A stretch of DNA of 47,286 bases from Bryobacterales bacterium (GCA_003142185.1 PLOR01000033.1:1-47286), one strand, 5' to 3'. Numbered from the stretch's first letter, positions 18,891 to 27,389 are shown. Made by a program: numbers and translations. The notes: generated by a model from the letters alone, not told the origin.

Positions 18891-19859
18891 TCACCACTTG
18901 ACCAGTTCGACGCGACGATTTTTCGCCTGGCCGTCCTCATCGGCATTCGATGCCACCGGCGCGTACGGGCCGCAGCCGAAGGAATCCAAACGAGCGGGGG
19001 CAATGTTGTAATGCGAGGTCAATGCGTGCACAACGGTGGCTGCGCGGCGCCGGCTCAGGTCCAGGTTGTGGTCTGGAGTACCCTGACTGTCGGTGTGCCC
19101 AACCACGTGAAGGCGGACTTGCGGATTCGAGGTAAGCAAGTGGCTGATTTCGTCGAGCATGGCGTTCGAATCAGCCCGTAGTGTGTCCTTGTCGGTATCG
19201 AAGTGAATGCCGTAGAGCGCGATCTTGCCGGAGTCTTTCAAAGCGCGAGCCATGTCGGCCGCATTGACGAACTCCATATTGTGTTCCAATTTCTCCGGGG
19301 CCATGATCGCGATGTGGATCAGGGTACGATCCTTTTTCACCACGCGCTGCAAGCGGTCCGGGATCAAGCCGTCTTTGTATGCCGTTATGAATACGAAATA
19401 CCATACCGGCTGCGAATCCTTGGATTTGCCCGTAAGCACACGTTCCTGCGCCTGGTTGTAAGTCAGGATCTGTTTGAGTCCGTCTTCATCGTCCGCCCGG
19501 CCCAACGTGGGACCAAACCAACCGGGCGCATCGGCGCCCTTCTCATACATCGTGACAAGATTCATTCGTTGGAACTCGAGCTGATAATTGCGAAAGACTT
19601 CTGCCGGCGTGCGGCCCTCCGGTGCAACGTAGGTGTAGCGGCTTAGGAGGCCTTCCACTTTCTGGCTCTTCTTATATGCGGGCGGGTCCTGGGATGTGGG
19701 CTCTCCCAAGGGCATGAGATACTCGTCGAACTTGGGAGCGCGGTAACCGATGATTTCACTGCCGGCATAGCGCTTCATGAGCGGCGGGTCCTGGGACCCC
19801 GGCAGGTCCGCGGCAATCGCTGGCAACACGAGGAAGAACAGCAAACCCTTGAATTTCAT
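18891..19859 (-). CDS. Secreted OmpA-family protein with DUF4892-like N-terminal region
   Basis: A 322-residue envelope protein. The signal peptide is MKFKGLLFFLVLPAIAA. The middle region (LPGSQDPPLMKRYAGSEII and onward to about residue 190) resembles DUF4892-type domains, though that match is from memory and not certain. The C-terminal OmpA domain has GIHFDTDKDTLR, HVVGHTDSQGT, NLDLSRRRAATVV, FGCGPYAPVASN and KNRRVELV. This fold normally binds peptidoglycan non-covalently, so the protein probably links outer envelope and wall. GGAGG lies upstream of the ATG at 19859; the in-frame ATG four codons earlier has no better site. Confidence 0.9.
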   Translation of the reverse strand: MKFKGLLFFLVLPAIAADLPGSQDPPLMKRYAGSEIIGYRAPKFDEYLMPLGEPTSQDPPAYKKSQKVEGLLSRYTYVAPEGRTPAEVFRNYQLEFQRMNLVTMYEKGADAPGWFGPTLGRADDEDGLKQILTYNQAQERVLTGKSKDSQPVWYFVFITAYKDGLIPDRLQRVVKKDRTLIHIAIMAPEKLEHNMEFVNAADMARALKDSGKIALYGIHFDTDKDTLRADSNAMLDEISHLLTSNPQVRLHVVGHTDSQGTPDHNLDLSRRRAATVVHALTSHYNIAPARLDSFGCGPYAPVASNADEDGQAKNRRVELVKW

Positions 19860-19898
19860 ATGAGCCTCCACAATAGGGAAGATATCACGTTCAGTCTG

Positions 19899-19994
19899 GG
19901 GAAGATACAGGAAGATACAGGGACGGAAGATACAGGAGATACGGGGAGATACGGGGAGATACGGGGGGAGATACGGGGACAGGGGAGATACGGG
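19899..19994. repeat. Tandem microsatellite-like repeat, unit about GGGGAGATAC
   Basis: About eight degenerate copies of a 10-11 base unit, first as gaagatacag and then as ggggagatac, with unit lengths varying by one or two bases. It lies upstream of the OmpA-family gene (minus strand), close to its start at 19859, and could vary in copy number. Confidence 0.85.
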
Positions 19995-20069
19995 CCACGA
20001 GACTCCGGACTATGAGGGCGTCGAATTTCGGTGTTTCGTAGCCTGAAATGCCCTGCCCTGAAACGCCCC

Positions 20070-20152
20070 GCAAGCGATGAAGAATCCGAAGCCCAGGACC
20101 AACTGGAGGTCCCCGCAGCTCCGAATTGTCCGCTACCGCTGTTCCGCCGCCA
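20070..20152 (-). pseudogene. Fragment of a paralogue of the small membrane protein
   Basis: Read on the minus strand this gives EQR, a stop, then RTIRSCGDLQLVLGFGFF. That matches EQRQRTIRSWEDVQLVLGLGFF of the gene at 18084-18674. The stop codon and the missing flanks show it is a remnant. Immediately downstream (about 20055-20000) GYETPKFD recalls GYRAPKFD of the adjacent OmpA-family protein, which is weaker. Confidence 0.7.
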
Positions 20153-20211
20153 CCCCCACCCGCCATAAAGTTTCGGCCAAAACCGCCGATATCCAATCTG
20201 GGATGGATTGC

Positions 20212-20670
20212 ATGCCGTCATTCGACACCAAGAGTTTTGGACGCATCGCATTTGAAACGCGGGACACGATTGAGTTTCCGCGCGGCCTGCCGGGGTTCGA
20301 AGACCGCCGGAGGTTTGTGGCGATTCGCCAGGAACGCGCCCGCCCGCTGGTGTTTCTGCAGAGCCTGGAGGATCCGGGGCTGTGCTTCATCACCGCGCCG
20401 GTGCTGGCGGTGGACCCGCGGTTCCGCCTGAAAATGTCGGAGGAAGACCGGGAGGCGGCGGATCTTTCGTCGGTTCGGCGGCCGCGCATCGGGAAGGATG
20501 TCTGGGCGCTCGGCGTGATCTCGGTGCGCGAAACCGGCCCCACCGTGAACCTGCTGGCGCCGCTGGTGATCAATCTTCGCTCGCTGCGGGCGGTGCAGGC
20601 GGTGATGCGGGATTCGGCGTACTCGCATCGGCACGCCCTGCCGGAGCCGGCGGAGGCCGTATGCTCATGA
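20212..20670 (+). CDS. fliW: Flagellar assembly factor FliW
   Basis: A 152-residue protein that binds flagellin in the cytoplasm and, when flagellin is exported, is freed to sequester CsrA. Family features are MPSFDTKSFGRIAFETRDTIEFPRGLPGFED at the start (split here only by residue count), PLVFLQSLEDPGLCFI and WALGVISVRETGPTVNLLAPLVIN. The ATG at 20212 is preferred; another ATG nine bases earlier and a much longer frame reaching back through the pseudogene are less likely. The stop overlaps the start of csrA by ten bases, a usual fliW-csrA coupling. Confidence 0.93.
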   Translation: MPSFDTKSFGRIAFETRDTIEFPRGLPGFEDRRRFVAIRQERARPLVFLQSLEDPGLCFITAPVLAVDPRFRLKMSEEDREAADLSSVRRPRIGKDVWALGVISVRETGPTVNLLAPLVINLRSLRAVQAVMRDSAYSHRHALPEPAEAVCS

Positions 20671-20954
20671 TGTCGCGCCGCGCGGGAGAGACTATCCTCA
20701 TCGGCGACCGGATCGAGATTGTGATTGCCCACATCGGCCGCTCGCGAGTGAAGGTGGGAATCCGCGCGCCGCGCGACACGCCGGTGATCGCGCGCGAGCT
20801 GAAACTGGTGCGCGAGGAAAACCGGGCTGCCGCCGGGGCGGGGCCGGTGGCGGATTGGGGCGGCCTGCTGGCCCGCCTGGAGACTTCCCCTCAAGTTTCC
20901 GCGGCCCTCACCGATAAGGATATTGCGCGGCAAGAAGCCGCACCCAAAAACTGA
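20661..20954 (+). CDS. csrA: Translational regulator CsrA
   Basis: A 97-residue RNA-binding regulator that binds GGA motifs in mRNA leaders. The core MLMMSRRAGETILIGDRIEIV, IAHIGRSRVKVGIRAPRD and PVIARELKLVREEN is complete. After residue 60 comes a 37-residue extension, longer than in E. coli CsrA (61 residues). The ATG at 20661 has GGAGG six bases upstream, inside fliW. The flagellin gene starts 12 bases after its stop; its ribosome site AAAGGA overlaps a GGA motif, so CsrA may repress it. Confidence 0.93.
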   Translation: MLMMSRRAGETILIGDRIEIVIAHIGRSRVKVGIRAPRDTPVIARELKLVREENRAAAGAGPVADWGGLLARLETSPQVSAALTDKDIARQEAAPKN

Positions 20955-20959
20955 AAGGA
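20954..20959 (+). promoter_or_regulatory. Flagellin ribosome site overlapping a candidate CsrA site
   Basis: AAAGGA sits seven bases before the flagellin ATG at 20967. A second GGA is at 20918-20920, inside csrA. CsrA dimers typically bridge two GGA sites in flagellin leaders; here the idea is inference from the fliW-csrA-flagellin order. Confidence 0.5.
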
Positions 20960-20966
20960 TTTCCCA

Positions 20967-22688
20967 ATGTCTCTCTCGATCCAAACCAACACCGATTCTC
21001 TTATTGCGCAGGAAAACCTGCTCACCAACAGCATCTTCCAGAGCAACACCATCCAGCAGTTGACGTCCGGCTATCGCATCAATACGGCCGGCGACGACCC
21101 GGCGGGTCTGGCGGTTGCCAACCAGTATGCGAGCGCGATTTCCGAGCTCACGCAAGGTTACGCGAACGGCAACGATGCTACCGCCCAGTTGCAGATCATG
21201 GACGGCGGCATGAGCAACATCAGCCAGATCGTCAACACGCTGCAAACCCTGGCCACGGAATCGGCCTCGGGCAGCTTCACCGGTAATCGCAACACGTTGA
21301 ACCTCCAGTTCCAGAATGACTTGGGCGAAATCGACCGCCAGGCGCAGTCGATCGGCCTGAATACCGGCGGCACGTTCGCCAAGCTGATGAGCGTGTACTT
21401 CGGCGCCGGCACCGGCAGCCAGAGCACCGCCAACGGCATCGTGAACATCAATTTGAGCAACGCAACCGTGGATACGCAGAGCCTAGGACTGGCGGGCGTG
21501 CAGGCGGTCAACACGGTCGCCAACGTAGGCAATGACTACGACCTGGGCGCTTCCAGCGCGAACAGCGTGAACGCCATTGCCACCAACGCGGCCAACATAG
21601 CTGCAATACCCACAGGCGACACCTCTTTCACCTTCACCGGCCCGGGATTCGGCGACGTCGGCGGTACCCAGAACGGCGTGACAATTAAGGTCAATATGAG
21701 CGGCGTGGATGATACGGCCAGCCTGGTGCAGGCCGTCAACGCTGCCATTCAATCCGCCGACACCACTGCCGGCGCCAGCAACGGTGCCTTCGCGGCGGCC
21801 AACGTCACGGCTTCCATCCACACCGATTCCGCCGGCAAAGAGCAGCTTTCCTTCAACTCCAGCAACACCGCTTTCCAGGTCACCGCCGATGACCTCATGT
21901 CCAACGCCCTGATCGGGAACTTCAACGGCTCACCGCAAGGGAATATTGCGGGGAGCACGGGAAGCAGCCTGATCGCGGGAGGGGCCTACATGCTGGCAAC
22001 GAAGGCCAGCCCGAACACCGAAAACGACCTGGGGTTCGTTCCCATTACGGCCGCCAGCGGCGAGACCCAGGCGATTACGCTTTCCGCCAACGATGCTTCC
22101 GGCGCGGCTCACACCCTGACGGTGACGTTAAACGACAGCACCACCGGCGACTCCATAACGGACGCGCTCAACACGATTAACAACGCCCTGCAGAATTCCG
22201 ACGACTCGACCCTGAAACAGATCACGGCCGTCCAGAACCCCGCCGGCACGGCGCTGAATTTCGTCAGCACGATTCCTGGCTTCCAGATCTCGCTCGGCAC
22301 CACGACGGATAATACGGGTCTGGGAACGGCCCTCCAACAAGGCACCACCCTCACTGCGCTCCAGGTCGGCACCGGTGGCACGGCCGACATCAGCACCATG
22401 GCCGGCGCACAGGCAGCCGTCACCGCCATCACTAGCGCCGTCTCTTTGCTCGGCACCGCGCAAGCCGCGGTCGGCACTGGCGAAGATCAGCTCGGCTTCG
22501 CCGCCAGCCTGGCGCAATCGCAGATCACCAACTTCAGCTCCGCCGAATCGCAGATTCGCGATGCCGACGTGGCGCAGCAAGCGGCCAATTTGAGCAAAGC
22601 CCAGGTCCTGCAGCAGTCTTCGATTGCCGCCATGGCCCAGGCCAACGCCGAGCCGCAAGCGCTGCTCACCCTGTTGAAGGGCGCGTAG
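20967..22688 (+). CDS. fliC: Flagellin
   Basis: The flagellar filament subunit, 573 residues. The conserved N-terminal D0/D1 region (about 1-140) has MSLSIQTNTDSLIAQENL, TSGYRINTAGDDPAGLAVAN and MDGGMSNISQIVNTLQTLA. The conserved C-terminal D1/D0 region (about 490-573) has QITNFSSAESQIRDADVAQQ and ends in QALLTLLKGA. The 350-residue middle is a variable surface domain, rich in Ser, Thr, Asn and Ala, exposed on the filament. A good AAAGGA lies before the ATG. The region is preceded by csrA and followed by fliD, which is usual; most other flagellar genes are elsewhere. Confidence 0.95.
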   Translation: MSLSIQTNTDSLIAQENLLTNSIFQSNTIQQLTSGYRINTAGDDPAGLAVANQYASAISELTQGYANGNDATAQLQIMDGGMSNISQIVNTLQTLATESASGSFTGNRNTLNLQFQNDLGEIDRQAQSIGLNTGGTFAKLMSVYFGAGTGSQSTANGIVNINLSNATVDTQSLGLAGVQAVNTVANVGNDYDLGASSANSVNAIATNAANIAAIPTGDTSFTFTGPGFGDVGGTQNGVTIKVNMSGVDDTASLVQAVNAAIQSADTTAGASNGAFAAANVTASIHTDSAGKEQLSFNSSNTAFQVTADDLMSNALIGNFNGSPQGNIAGSTGSSLIAGGAYMLATKASPNTENDLGFVPITAASGETQAITLSANDASGAAHTLTVTLNDSTTGDSITDALNTINNALQNSDDSTLKQITAVQNPAGTALNFVSTIPGFQISLGTTTDNTGLGTALQQGTTLTALQVGTGGTADISTMAGAQAAVTAITSAVSLLGTAQAAVGTGEDQLGFAASLAQSQITNFSSAESQIRDADVAQQAANLSKAQVLQQSSIAAMAQANAEPQALLTLLKGA

Positions 22689-22778
22689 CCAACGTCGTAA
22701 CCGCCGGCGGGCGAGACCGCCGGCCATGAACCGCGGTCCGGGCCGGACCCCACTTCGGCCCGGACCGCTTGAGCATTT

Positions 22779-24245
22779 ATGAGCACCATCAGCAGCGCGT
22801 TGTCCACCATTCTCGATCCCGTCACGGTCGATGGATCCAACAGCTCCTCATCGAGCTCCGGCACCGGTTCCAGCGGCAGCGGCAGCACCGGCGGCACGAG
22901 CAGCAGTTCGGGAACGTTCACCGGCGCGAGCGACTATTCACAAGACCTGCAGGACGTGATTAGCCGGGCGGTGGCCATTGCCGAGTTGCCGGTCACCCAA
23001 CTGACCAATCAGGAATCCGTGCTGCAGAGCCAATCCACCGAGCTTTCCACTATCGCCAACGATCTGACCGCGCTGCAAACCGCCGTCGAGGGAGTTGGCA
23101 CGGCCATGAGCGGCTCGTACCAGGCCGAGGTTTCCAATCCCGACGTGGTCAGCGCCTCCGTCGGTGCCGGTGCTGTCGCGGGCACCTATTCGATTGAGGT
23201 GGATTCGGCGGGCGCTTACGCCTCCAGCTTGAGCGCCAGCACCTGGACCGGAACCAGCAGCGATCCGGGCGGAACCTACAGTCTCGTCATCGGCGGCACG
23301 CCGTACAGTATTCAGTCCACCGATGGCAGCGCCACCAGCGTCGTCGCGGCCATCAACCAGCAGTACGGCGACCAGGTGCAAGCTACGGTGGTAAACGTAG
23401 GGTCCGCTGCTAGTCCCGACCAGCGCATTTCCCTGCAAGCCATCACGCTCGGCGCGCAAACGCTCGATATCCAGGATTCCAGTGGCGACAGCCTGCAAAC
23501 CCAGGGTTCGGCCGGCAGCCTGGCGAGTTACATCGTCGACGGTTCCGGCAACACGGTCACCAGCGACTCGCCATCGGTGACCATCGCCACCGGCCTCACC
23601 GTCAATCTGCTGTCGGCCGATCCCGGCAATCCGGTGGCGGTGACGGTCAGCGGCACCGACGAAGCCCTCAGTAGCGCGCTCTCTTCTTTCACCTCGGCGT
23701 ATAACAAGGTGGTGACGGATGTGCAATCGCAGCGCGGCCAATCCGCCGGCCCCCTCCAGGGCAAGCCCATCCTCTCCGAGATCACCGAGGTGGTCGATAA
23801 CATGGCTACCTACTTCACATCGTCGGGGAGTGGAGTGAACGGTCTGGCGTCGCTGGGGCTCCAACTGGGCGAAAACGGCCAGTTGACGTTCAATTCCCAG
23901 ACACTGGATAGCGCCTATAGCAACAGCTCCGGCGCGGTCGCGTCGTTCCTCGGTTCAGCCACCGGCGGAGGGTGGCTCGCAAGCGCCACCAACGCGCTCA
24001 CCGACCTGGTAGACCCAAACGTGGGACTGGTGACGAACGAGGAAACCAGTCTGCAGAGGCAGACGACCTCCATCGCCAACCAGATTACGACCAAGAATGA
24101 CCAGATCACTACCCTGCAGAGCAACCTGACGCAGCAGATGGCGGCGGCCGATACGCTGATCTCGACGATCGAGCAGCAGGATACCTTTCTGACCCAGATG
24201 TTGCAGGCCGAGCAGATCGACACCCAATCGATCATAAATGAATGA
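22779..24245 (+). CDS. fliD: Flagellar hook-associated protein 2 (filament cap FliD)
   Basis: The filament cap that promotes flagellin polymerisation, 488 residues. Family features include TQLTNQESVLQSQSTELSTI near residues 75-95 and VSASVGAGAVAGTYSIEVD in the N-terminal D0-D1 part. The C-terminal part has NGLASLGLQLGENGQLTF and a closing coiled coil, NDQITTLQSNLTQQMAAAD, typical of FliD_C. Odd is a 30-residue Ser/Gly/Thr-rich insertion at about residues 19-49, between the N-terminal start and the first helix. The ribosome site is poor. It overlaps the next ORF by eight bases. Confidence 0.93.
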   Translation: MSTISSALSTILDPVTVDGSNSSSSSSGTGSSGSGSTGGTSSSSGTFTGASDYSQDLQDVISRAVAIAELPVTQLTNQESVLQSQSTELSTIANDLTALQTAVEGVGTAMSGSYQAEVSNPDVVSASVGAGAVAGTYSIEVDSAGAYASSLSASTWTGTSSDPGGTYSLVIGGTPYSIQSTDGSATSVVAAINQQYGDQVQATVVNVGSAASPDQRISLQAITLGAQTLDIQDSSGDSLQTQGSAGSLASYIVDGSGNTVTSDSPSVTIATGLTVNLLSADPGNPVAVTVSGTDEALSSALSSFTSAYNKVVTDVQSQRGQSAGPLQGKPILSEITEVVDNMATYFTSSGSGVNGLASLGLQLGENGQLTFNSQTLDSAYSNSSGAVASFLGSATGGGWLASATNALTDLVDPNVGLVTNEETSLQRQTTSIANQITTKNDQITTLQSNLTQQMAAADTLISTIEQQDTFLTQMLQAEQIDTQSIINE

Positions 24246-24552
24246 TCGGGAAAAAATGAACGATCGGGAAAAACCGCTGGAAGATCGCATCCGGAACGCC
24301 GTTGCCTCCGGCGAATTCGCCAAAGCCAATGCGCTGTGGGTGGAATTGGGCGACCGGCTGCGGTGCGAGATGGCTGGCCGTCCAGCCCCGGCGGCGCGCC
24401 TGCGGCAGGTGCGCGAATTGATCGCGTGGTGCCGAACCATGGCAATCGTCGACCGCGCCCGCTGCCAGCAGCGGGTCAACCAACTCGCCATTTCCAGCCG
24501 CTACATGCCCCCGCCTGCCGCCCCCCGACAGCGCCTATTGGCGCGCTTTTGA
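24238..24552 (+). CDS. Small hypothetical protein after fliD, possible export chaperone
   Basis: A 104-residue protein I do not recognise. The N-terminus is MNDREK repeated twice, caused by an 18-base tandem duplication (24238-24273) with one mismatch. The rest is predicted helical and Arg-rich (RLRQVRELIAWCRTMAIVDRARCQQRVNQLA). It starts inside fliD, and fliS/fliT-like chaperones often occupy this place, so a flagellar chaperone role is possible; nothing in the sequence proves it. The second ATG (24256) is an equally plausible start. Confidence 0.6.
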   Translation: MNDREKMNDREKPLEDRIRNAVASGEFAKANALWVELGDRLRCEMAGRPAPAARLRQVRELIAWCRTMAIVDRARCQQRVNQLAISSRYMPPPAAPRQRLLARF

Positions 24553-24555
24553 CGC

Positions 24556-24610
24556 TCGTGGCGCAGGCTGTCCAGCCTGAAGAGCCGAGATTCGTTTCGG
24601 CTTTTCTTGG
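24556..24610. repeat. Partial repeat, family E
   Basis: cgtggcgcaggctgtccagc followed by ctgaagag and cggcttttcttgg. It resembles both ends of the full element at 39343-39478 (cgtggcgcgggctg, ggctggacagcc, cggcttttcttg) but has no long second arm. No gene is seen in 24553-24731. Confidence 0.6.
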
Positions 24611-24731
24611 CCACTATTCTCTTCTGGCCCCTATTTCAGTGAACGGGATTGGGATCAGAACGCCTGCCCGAGTTGCAAGAATGCGCTCGGAAAAGCCGGC
24701 AAGAGCCGAGCCGAGCTAAGCGCACCGGCCG

Positions 24732-26081
24732 CTACGCTTCCAGGCCCATCTGGGTGAGGCGGTATCGCAAGGCGTTGCGCGTGAGGCCGAGCAGTCTGGC
24801 GGCATGGCTCTTGTTGCCATCGGCGCGGCGCAGGGCCTCGCGGATGATCTCCTGCTCGTAGGCATCGAGCGTCAGCCCCTCGGGCAGGAAATGCGTGTCG
24901 GCCTGCGGGCGTGGCCGGCGGTCGGCTTCGAGCTTAATATCGGCGGCATCGAGAGCGGTGCCGGTCGACATCACCAGGCTGCGCTCGATCACGTTTTCGA
25001 GCTCGCGCACATTGCCGGGCCAGTAATAGGCGATCAGCTTTTCCATGCCGGCATCGGTGATTCGCTCCACCTGGCAGCCGTTTTCCGGCGCCAGCTTGTG
25101 TACGAAGTGGTTGGCCAGGAAGGGAATGTCCTGCTTGCGCTCGCGCAGCGGAGGAATATTGAGCGGCACCACGTTGAGGCGGTAATACAGGTCCTCGCGA
25201 AAGGTGCCCTGCTCGAGCGCGGCGCGCAGGTCCTGATTGGTGGCGGCCACCACGCGCACATCGATGCGGCGCGTCACGTTGCTGCCCAGCCGCTCGAACT
25301 CGCGCTCCTGCAGGATGCGCAGCAGCTTCACTTGAACGGCGGCCGGCACGTCGCCGATCTCGTCCAGAAACACGGTGCCCGTGTCGGCCTGTTCGAACTT
25401 GCCGGGCTTGGAGGTTTGCGCGCCGGTGAAGGCACCTTTCTCGTAGCCGAACAATTCGCTTTCCATCAGGTTTTCGGGCAGCGCGCTGCAGTTGATCTTG
25501 ACCAGCGGGCGGTCGCGCCGCGGCGAATGGAAATGGATGGCGCGGGCAATCAAATCCTTGCCGACACCGCTCTCGCCGGCCAGCAGCACGGTGGCGCGGG
25601 TGGGCGCCACGCGCTCGATCGAGGCGAAAATTTCCTGCATCGCCGGGCTGCGGCCGATGATGTTGTCGAACTCATAGCGGCGGCCGAGCTCCGCCTTCAG
25701 CTCGCGGTTCTCCTCGCGCAACGCGCGCACTTCGAGCGCCTTCGACACCACCTGCATCAGGTGATCGAGGCCGAACGGCTTGAGCAGAAAATCGGTGGCG
25801 CCGGCCTTCATGGCTTCCACCGCGGTTTCGACGCTGCCAAACGCGGTCATCATGATCACCGGGACGTGTGCGTTCTGGCGGCGGATGACGCCGAGAAATG
25901 CCAGGCCGTCCATGGAAGGCAGCCGCAAGTCGGTGAGCACCAGGTCCGCGCGATCGACCACTTTGAGCGCCTCTTCGGCGGTGGCGGCTTTGTCGACGTC
26001 GAACCCGCCGGAGACGAGTTGCAACTCGATCACGCGGCGGAGTTTCTCTTCGTCTTCCACCACCAGAATGCGTTTCTTCAT
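24732..26081 (-). CDS. NtrC-family sigma54-dependent response regulator
   Basis: A 449-residue activator: receiver domain (1-120) with phospho-acceptor D51 and conserved K101 (LLKPFG), an AAA+ domain with Walker A GESGVGKD at 169-176, GAFTGA at 216-221 and VFLDEIGD, and a Fis-type helix-turn-helix at the end (NKSHAARLLGLTRNALRYRL). It lacks a ribosome site; the repeat at 26086-26116 lies immediately before the start. The kinase gene is 63 bases upstream on the same strand, so the two form a two-component system. The target genes are unknown. NtrC-like regulators of this type (PrsR) control PEP-CTERM genes in other bacteria, but no sigma-54 site is seen before the PEP-CTERM genes here. Confidence 0.95.
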   Translation of the reverse strand: MKKRILVVEDEEKLRRVIELQLVSGGFDVDKAATAEEALKVVDRADLVLTDLRLPSMDGLAFLGVIRRQNAHVPVIMMTAFGSVETAVEAMKAGATDFLLKPFGLDHLMQVVSKALEVRALREENRELKAELGRRYEFDNIIGRSPAMQEIFASIERVAPTRATVLLAGESGVGKDLIARAIHFHSPRRDRPLVKINCSALPENLMESELFGYEKGAFTGAQTSKPGKFEQADTGTVFLDEIGDVPAAVQVKLLRILQEREFERLGSNVTRRIDVRVVAATNQDLRAALEQGTFREDLYYRLNVVPLNIPPLRERKQDIPFLANHFVHKLAPENGCQVERITDAGMEKLIAYYWPGNVRELENVIERSLVMSTGTALDAADIKLEADRRPRPQADTHFLPEGLTLDAYEQEIIREALRRADGNKSHAARLLGLTRNALRYRLTQMGLEA

Positions 26082-26085
26082 AGAT

Positions 26086-26116
26086 GTTGGTGGGGCAGGC
26101 GCTATCGCCTGCCAAC
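26086..26116. repeat. Palindromic repeat, family D copy 1
   Basis: gttggtggggcaggcg, a four-base loop region and cgcctgccaac. It recurs at 47173-47200 with a two-base difference in the loop. It occupies the kinase-regulator gap, five bases upstream of the regulator start. Confidence 0.75.
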
Positions 26117-26144
26117 CGTTCTCTTTCGCTTCTTCGCCCCGCTC

Positions 26145-27389
26145 CTACACCGCCGCTCGAACCTCCATCGGCAAATGCACGCGGAAAATGCTGCCTTTTC
26201 CCGGTTCGCTCTCCACCGTTATATTACCGCCGTGTTCGTCGACGATTTTGGAAACGATGGCCAGCCCGAGGCCAACGCCCTGCGGCTTGGTGGTGAAGAA
26301 TGGATTGAAAATGCTGTCGCGCTGGGCGGGATCGATGCCGCAGCCGCGGTCGATCACCGAAACTTCCGCATTGGCTCCGGCGGCGCGGGTTTTCACCGTG
26401 ACGGCTCCGCCCGGCGGGCTGGCCTGTGCGGCGTTGATCAGCAGGTTGTAAAAAACGCGCTCCAGCAGTTCGGCATCGAAAGCAAACGGCGGGATGCCGG
26501 GCTCATAATTGCGATAGAAGGCGATGCCGGACGCCTCGCGCTCGGCCAGCGCCACGGCGCGATCCAGCGTCTGCGCCAGGTCGGCTTGGGCGACCTGCAG
26601 TTGGAGCGGGCGGGCAAATTGCAGGAAGCGGGTGATCAGCGAGTTGCAGCGGTCCACCTCGGAGGCGATGAAGCCTGCCATTTCTTGCGCCACCTCGTTT
26701 TCCGCTGCCAGGCTGTGGGTGAGCATTTCCGAAGAAGCGCGAATGGTGCCGAGCGGGTTGCGCAGCTCATGGGCGAGGCCGGCGGAGAGTTGGCCGAGCG
26801 CGGCCAGGCGGTCGGCGCGCCGCTTCTCTTCCTCGGCTTGCTGGAGCTGGAGATTGGCTGCGGCGAGCTGGTCGGCGGTGGCGCGCGATTTGCGAGTCTG
26901 GCTCCGCAGGTCCTCGGCCACCGAGTTGGCCAGGTTGCCGATCATGGCCAACAGCACCAGACGCGGGACCGGGTTGACGGTGACCTCGGACGGATCTCGC
27001 ACCAAAGCCAGAAAAACCAGGTACGCCGCGCCGGCCAGCGCGGCGCACAGCGTGGTTCCCATCACGCCGAACATGGTGGCCGCCGAAACTACCGGCAACA
27101 GCAGGACCGGCCAATACACGCTGTTGATGCCGCTCGTATAACCAATCAGCATGAACCCCAGCGCCAGTTTGAGTGCGATCCAGAGCACGCGGCTGCGGGT
27201 GGTCGGCTCGGCGGGGATCTTCGGCTCCAGCACCTGAGCCACGCCCAATGCCACCAGGAAGACGATTTCCAGCGCTTCGTCCGGGTTCTGTGGCCACGCG
27301 ATCAGCACGCCGAACAACGCCAGCCACACGAAATCCCGCGGCCGGACCAGGCGAAAGCACCGGGCGAGGAATTGGGGGGGGCGCGACAT
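26145..27389 (-). CDS. Membrane-bound sensor histidine kinase
   Basis: The likely partner of the adjacent response regulator, 414 residues. The N-terminus has five or six membrane helices (about 18-160: VWLALFGVLIAWP, IVFLVALGVAQVL, VLLLPVVSAATMFGVMG, ALAGAAYLVFLALV), with no large periplasmic domain. A coiled coil (AANLQLQQAEEEKRRADRL) leads to the phosphorylated histidine H207 in GLAHELRNPLGTI. The catalytic domain shows the N box (YNLLINAAQ), G1 (DRGCGID) and G2 (GVGLGLAIV). The ATG at 27389 is chosen; the frame also extends to a TTG at 27413. It is divergent from rpsA with a 109-base gap. Confidence 0.93.
   Translation of the reverse strand: MSRPPQFLARCFRLVRPRDFVWLALFGVLIAWPQNPDEALEIVFLVALGVAQVLEPKIPAEPTTRSRVLWIALKLALGFMLIGYTSGINSVYWPVLLLPVVSAATMFGVMGTTLCAALAGAAYLVFLALVRDPSEVTVNPVPRLVLLAMIGNLANSVAEDLRSQTRKSRATADQLAAANLQLQQAEEEKRRADRLAALGQLSAGLAHELRNPLGTIRASSEMLTHSLAAENEVAQEMAGFIASEVDRCNSLITRFLQFARPLQLQVAQADLAQTLDRAVALAEREASGIAFYRNYEPGIPPFAFDAELLERVFYNLLINAAQASPPGGAVTVKTRAAGANAEVSVIDRGCGIDPAQRDSIFNPFFTTKPQGVGLGLAIVSKIVDEHGGNITVESEPGKGSIFRVHLPMEVRAAV

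Noticed and set aside
24732-27389. PrsK/PrsR system controlling the PEP-CTERM genes
   Set aside because: The regulator architecture fits, but no -24/-12 site was seen before the PEP-CTERM genes and the kinase lacks diagnostic features I could confirm.
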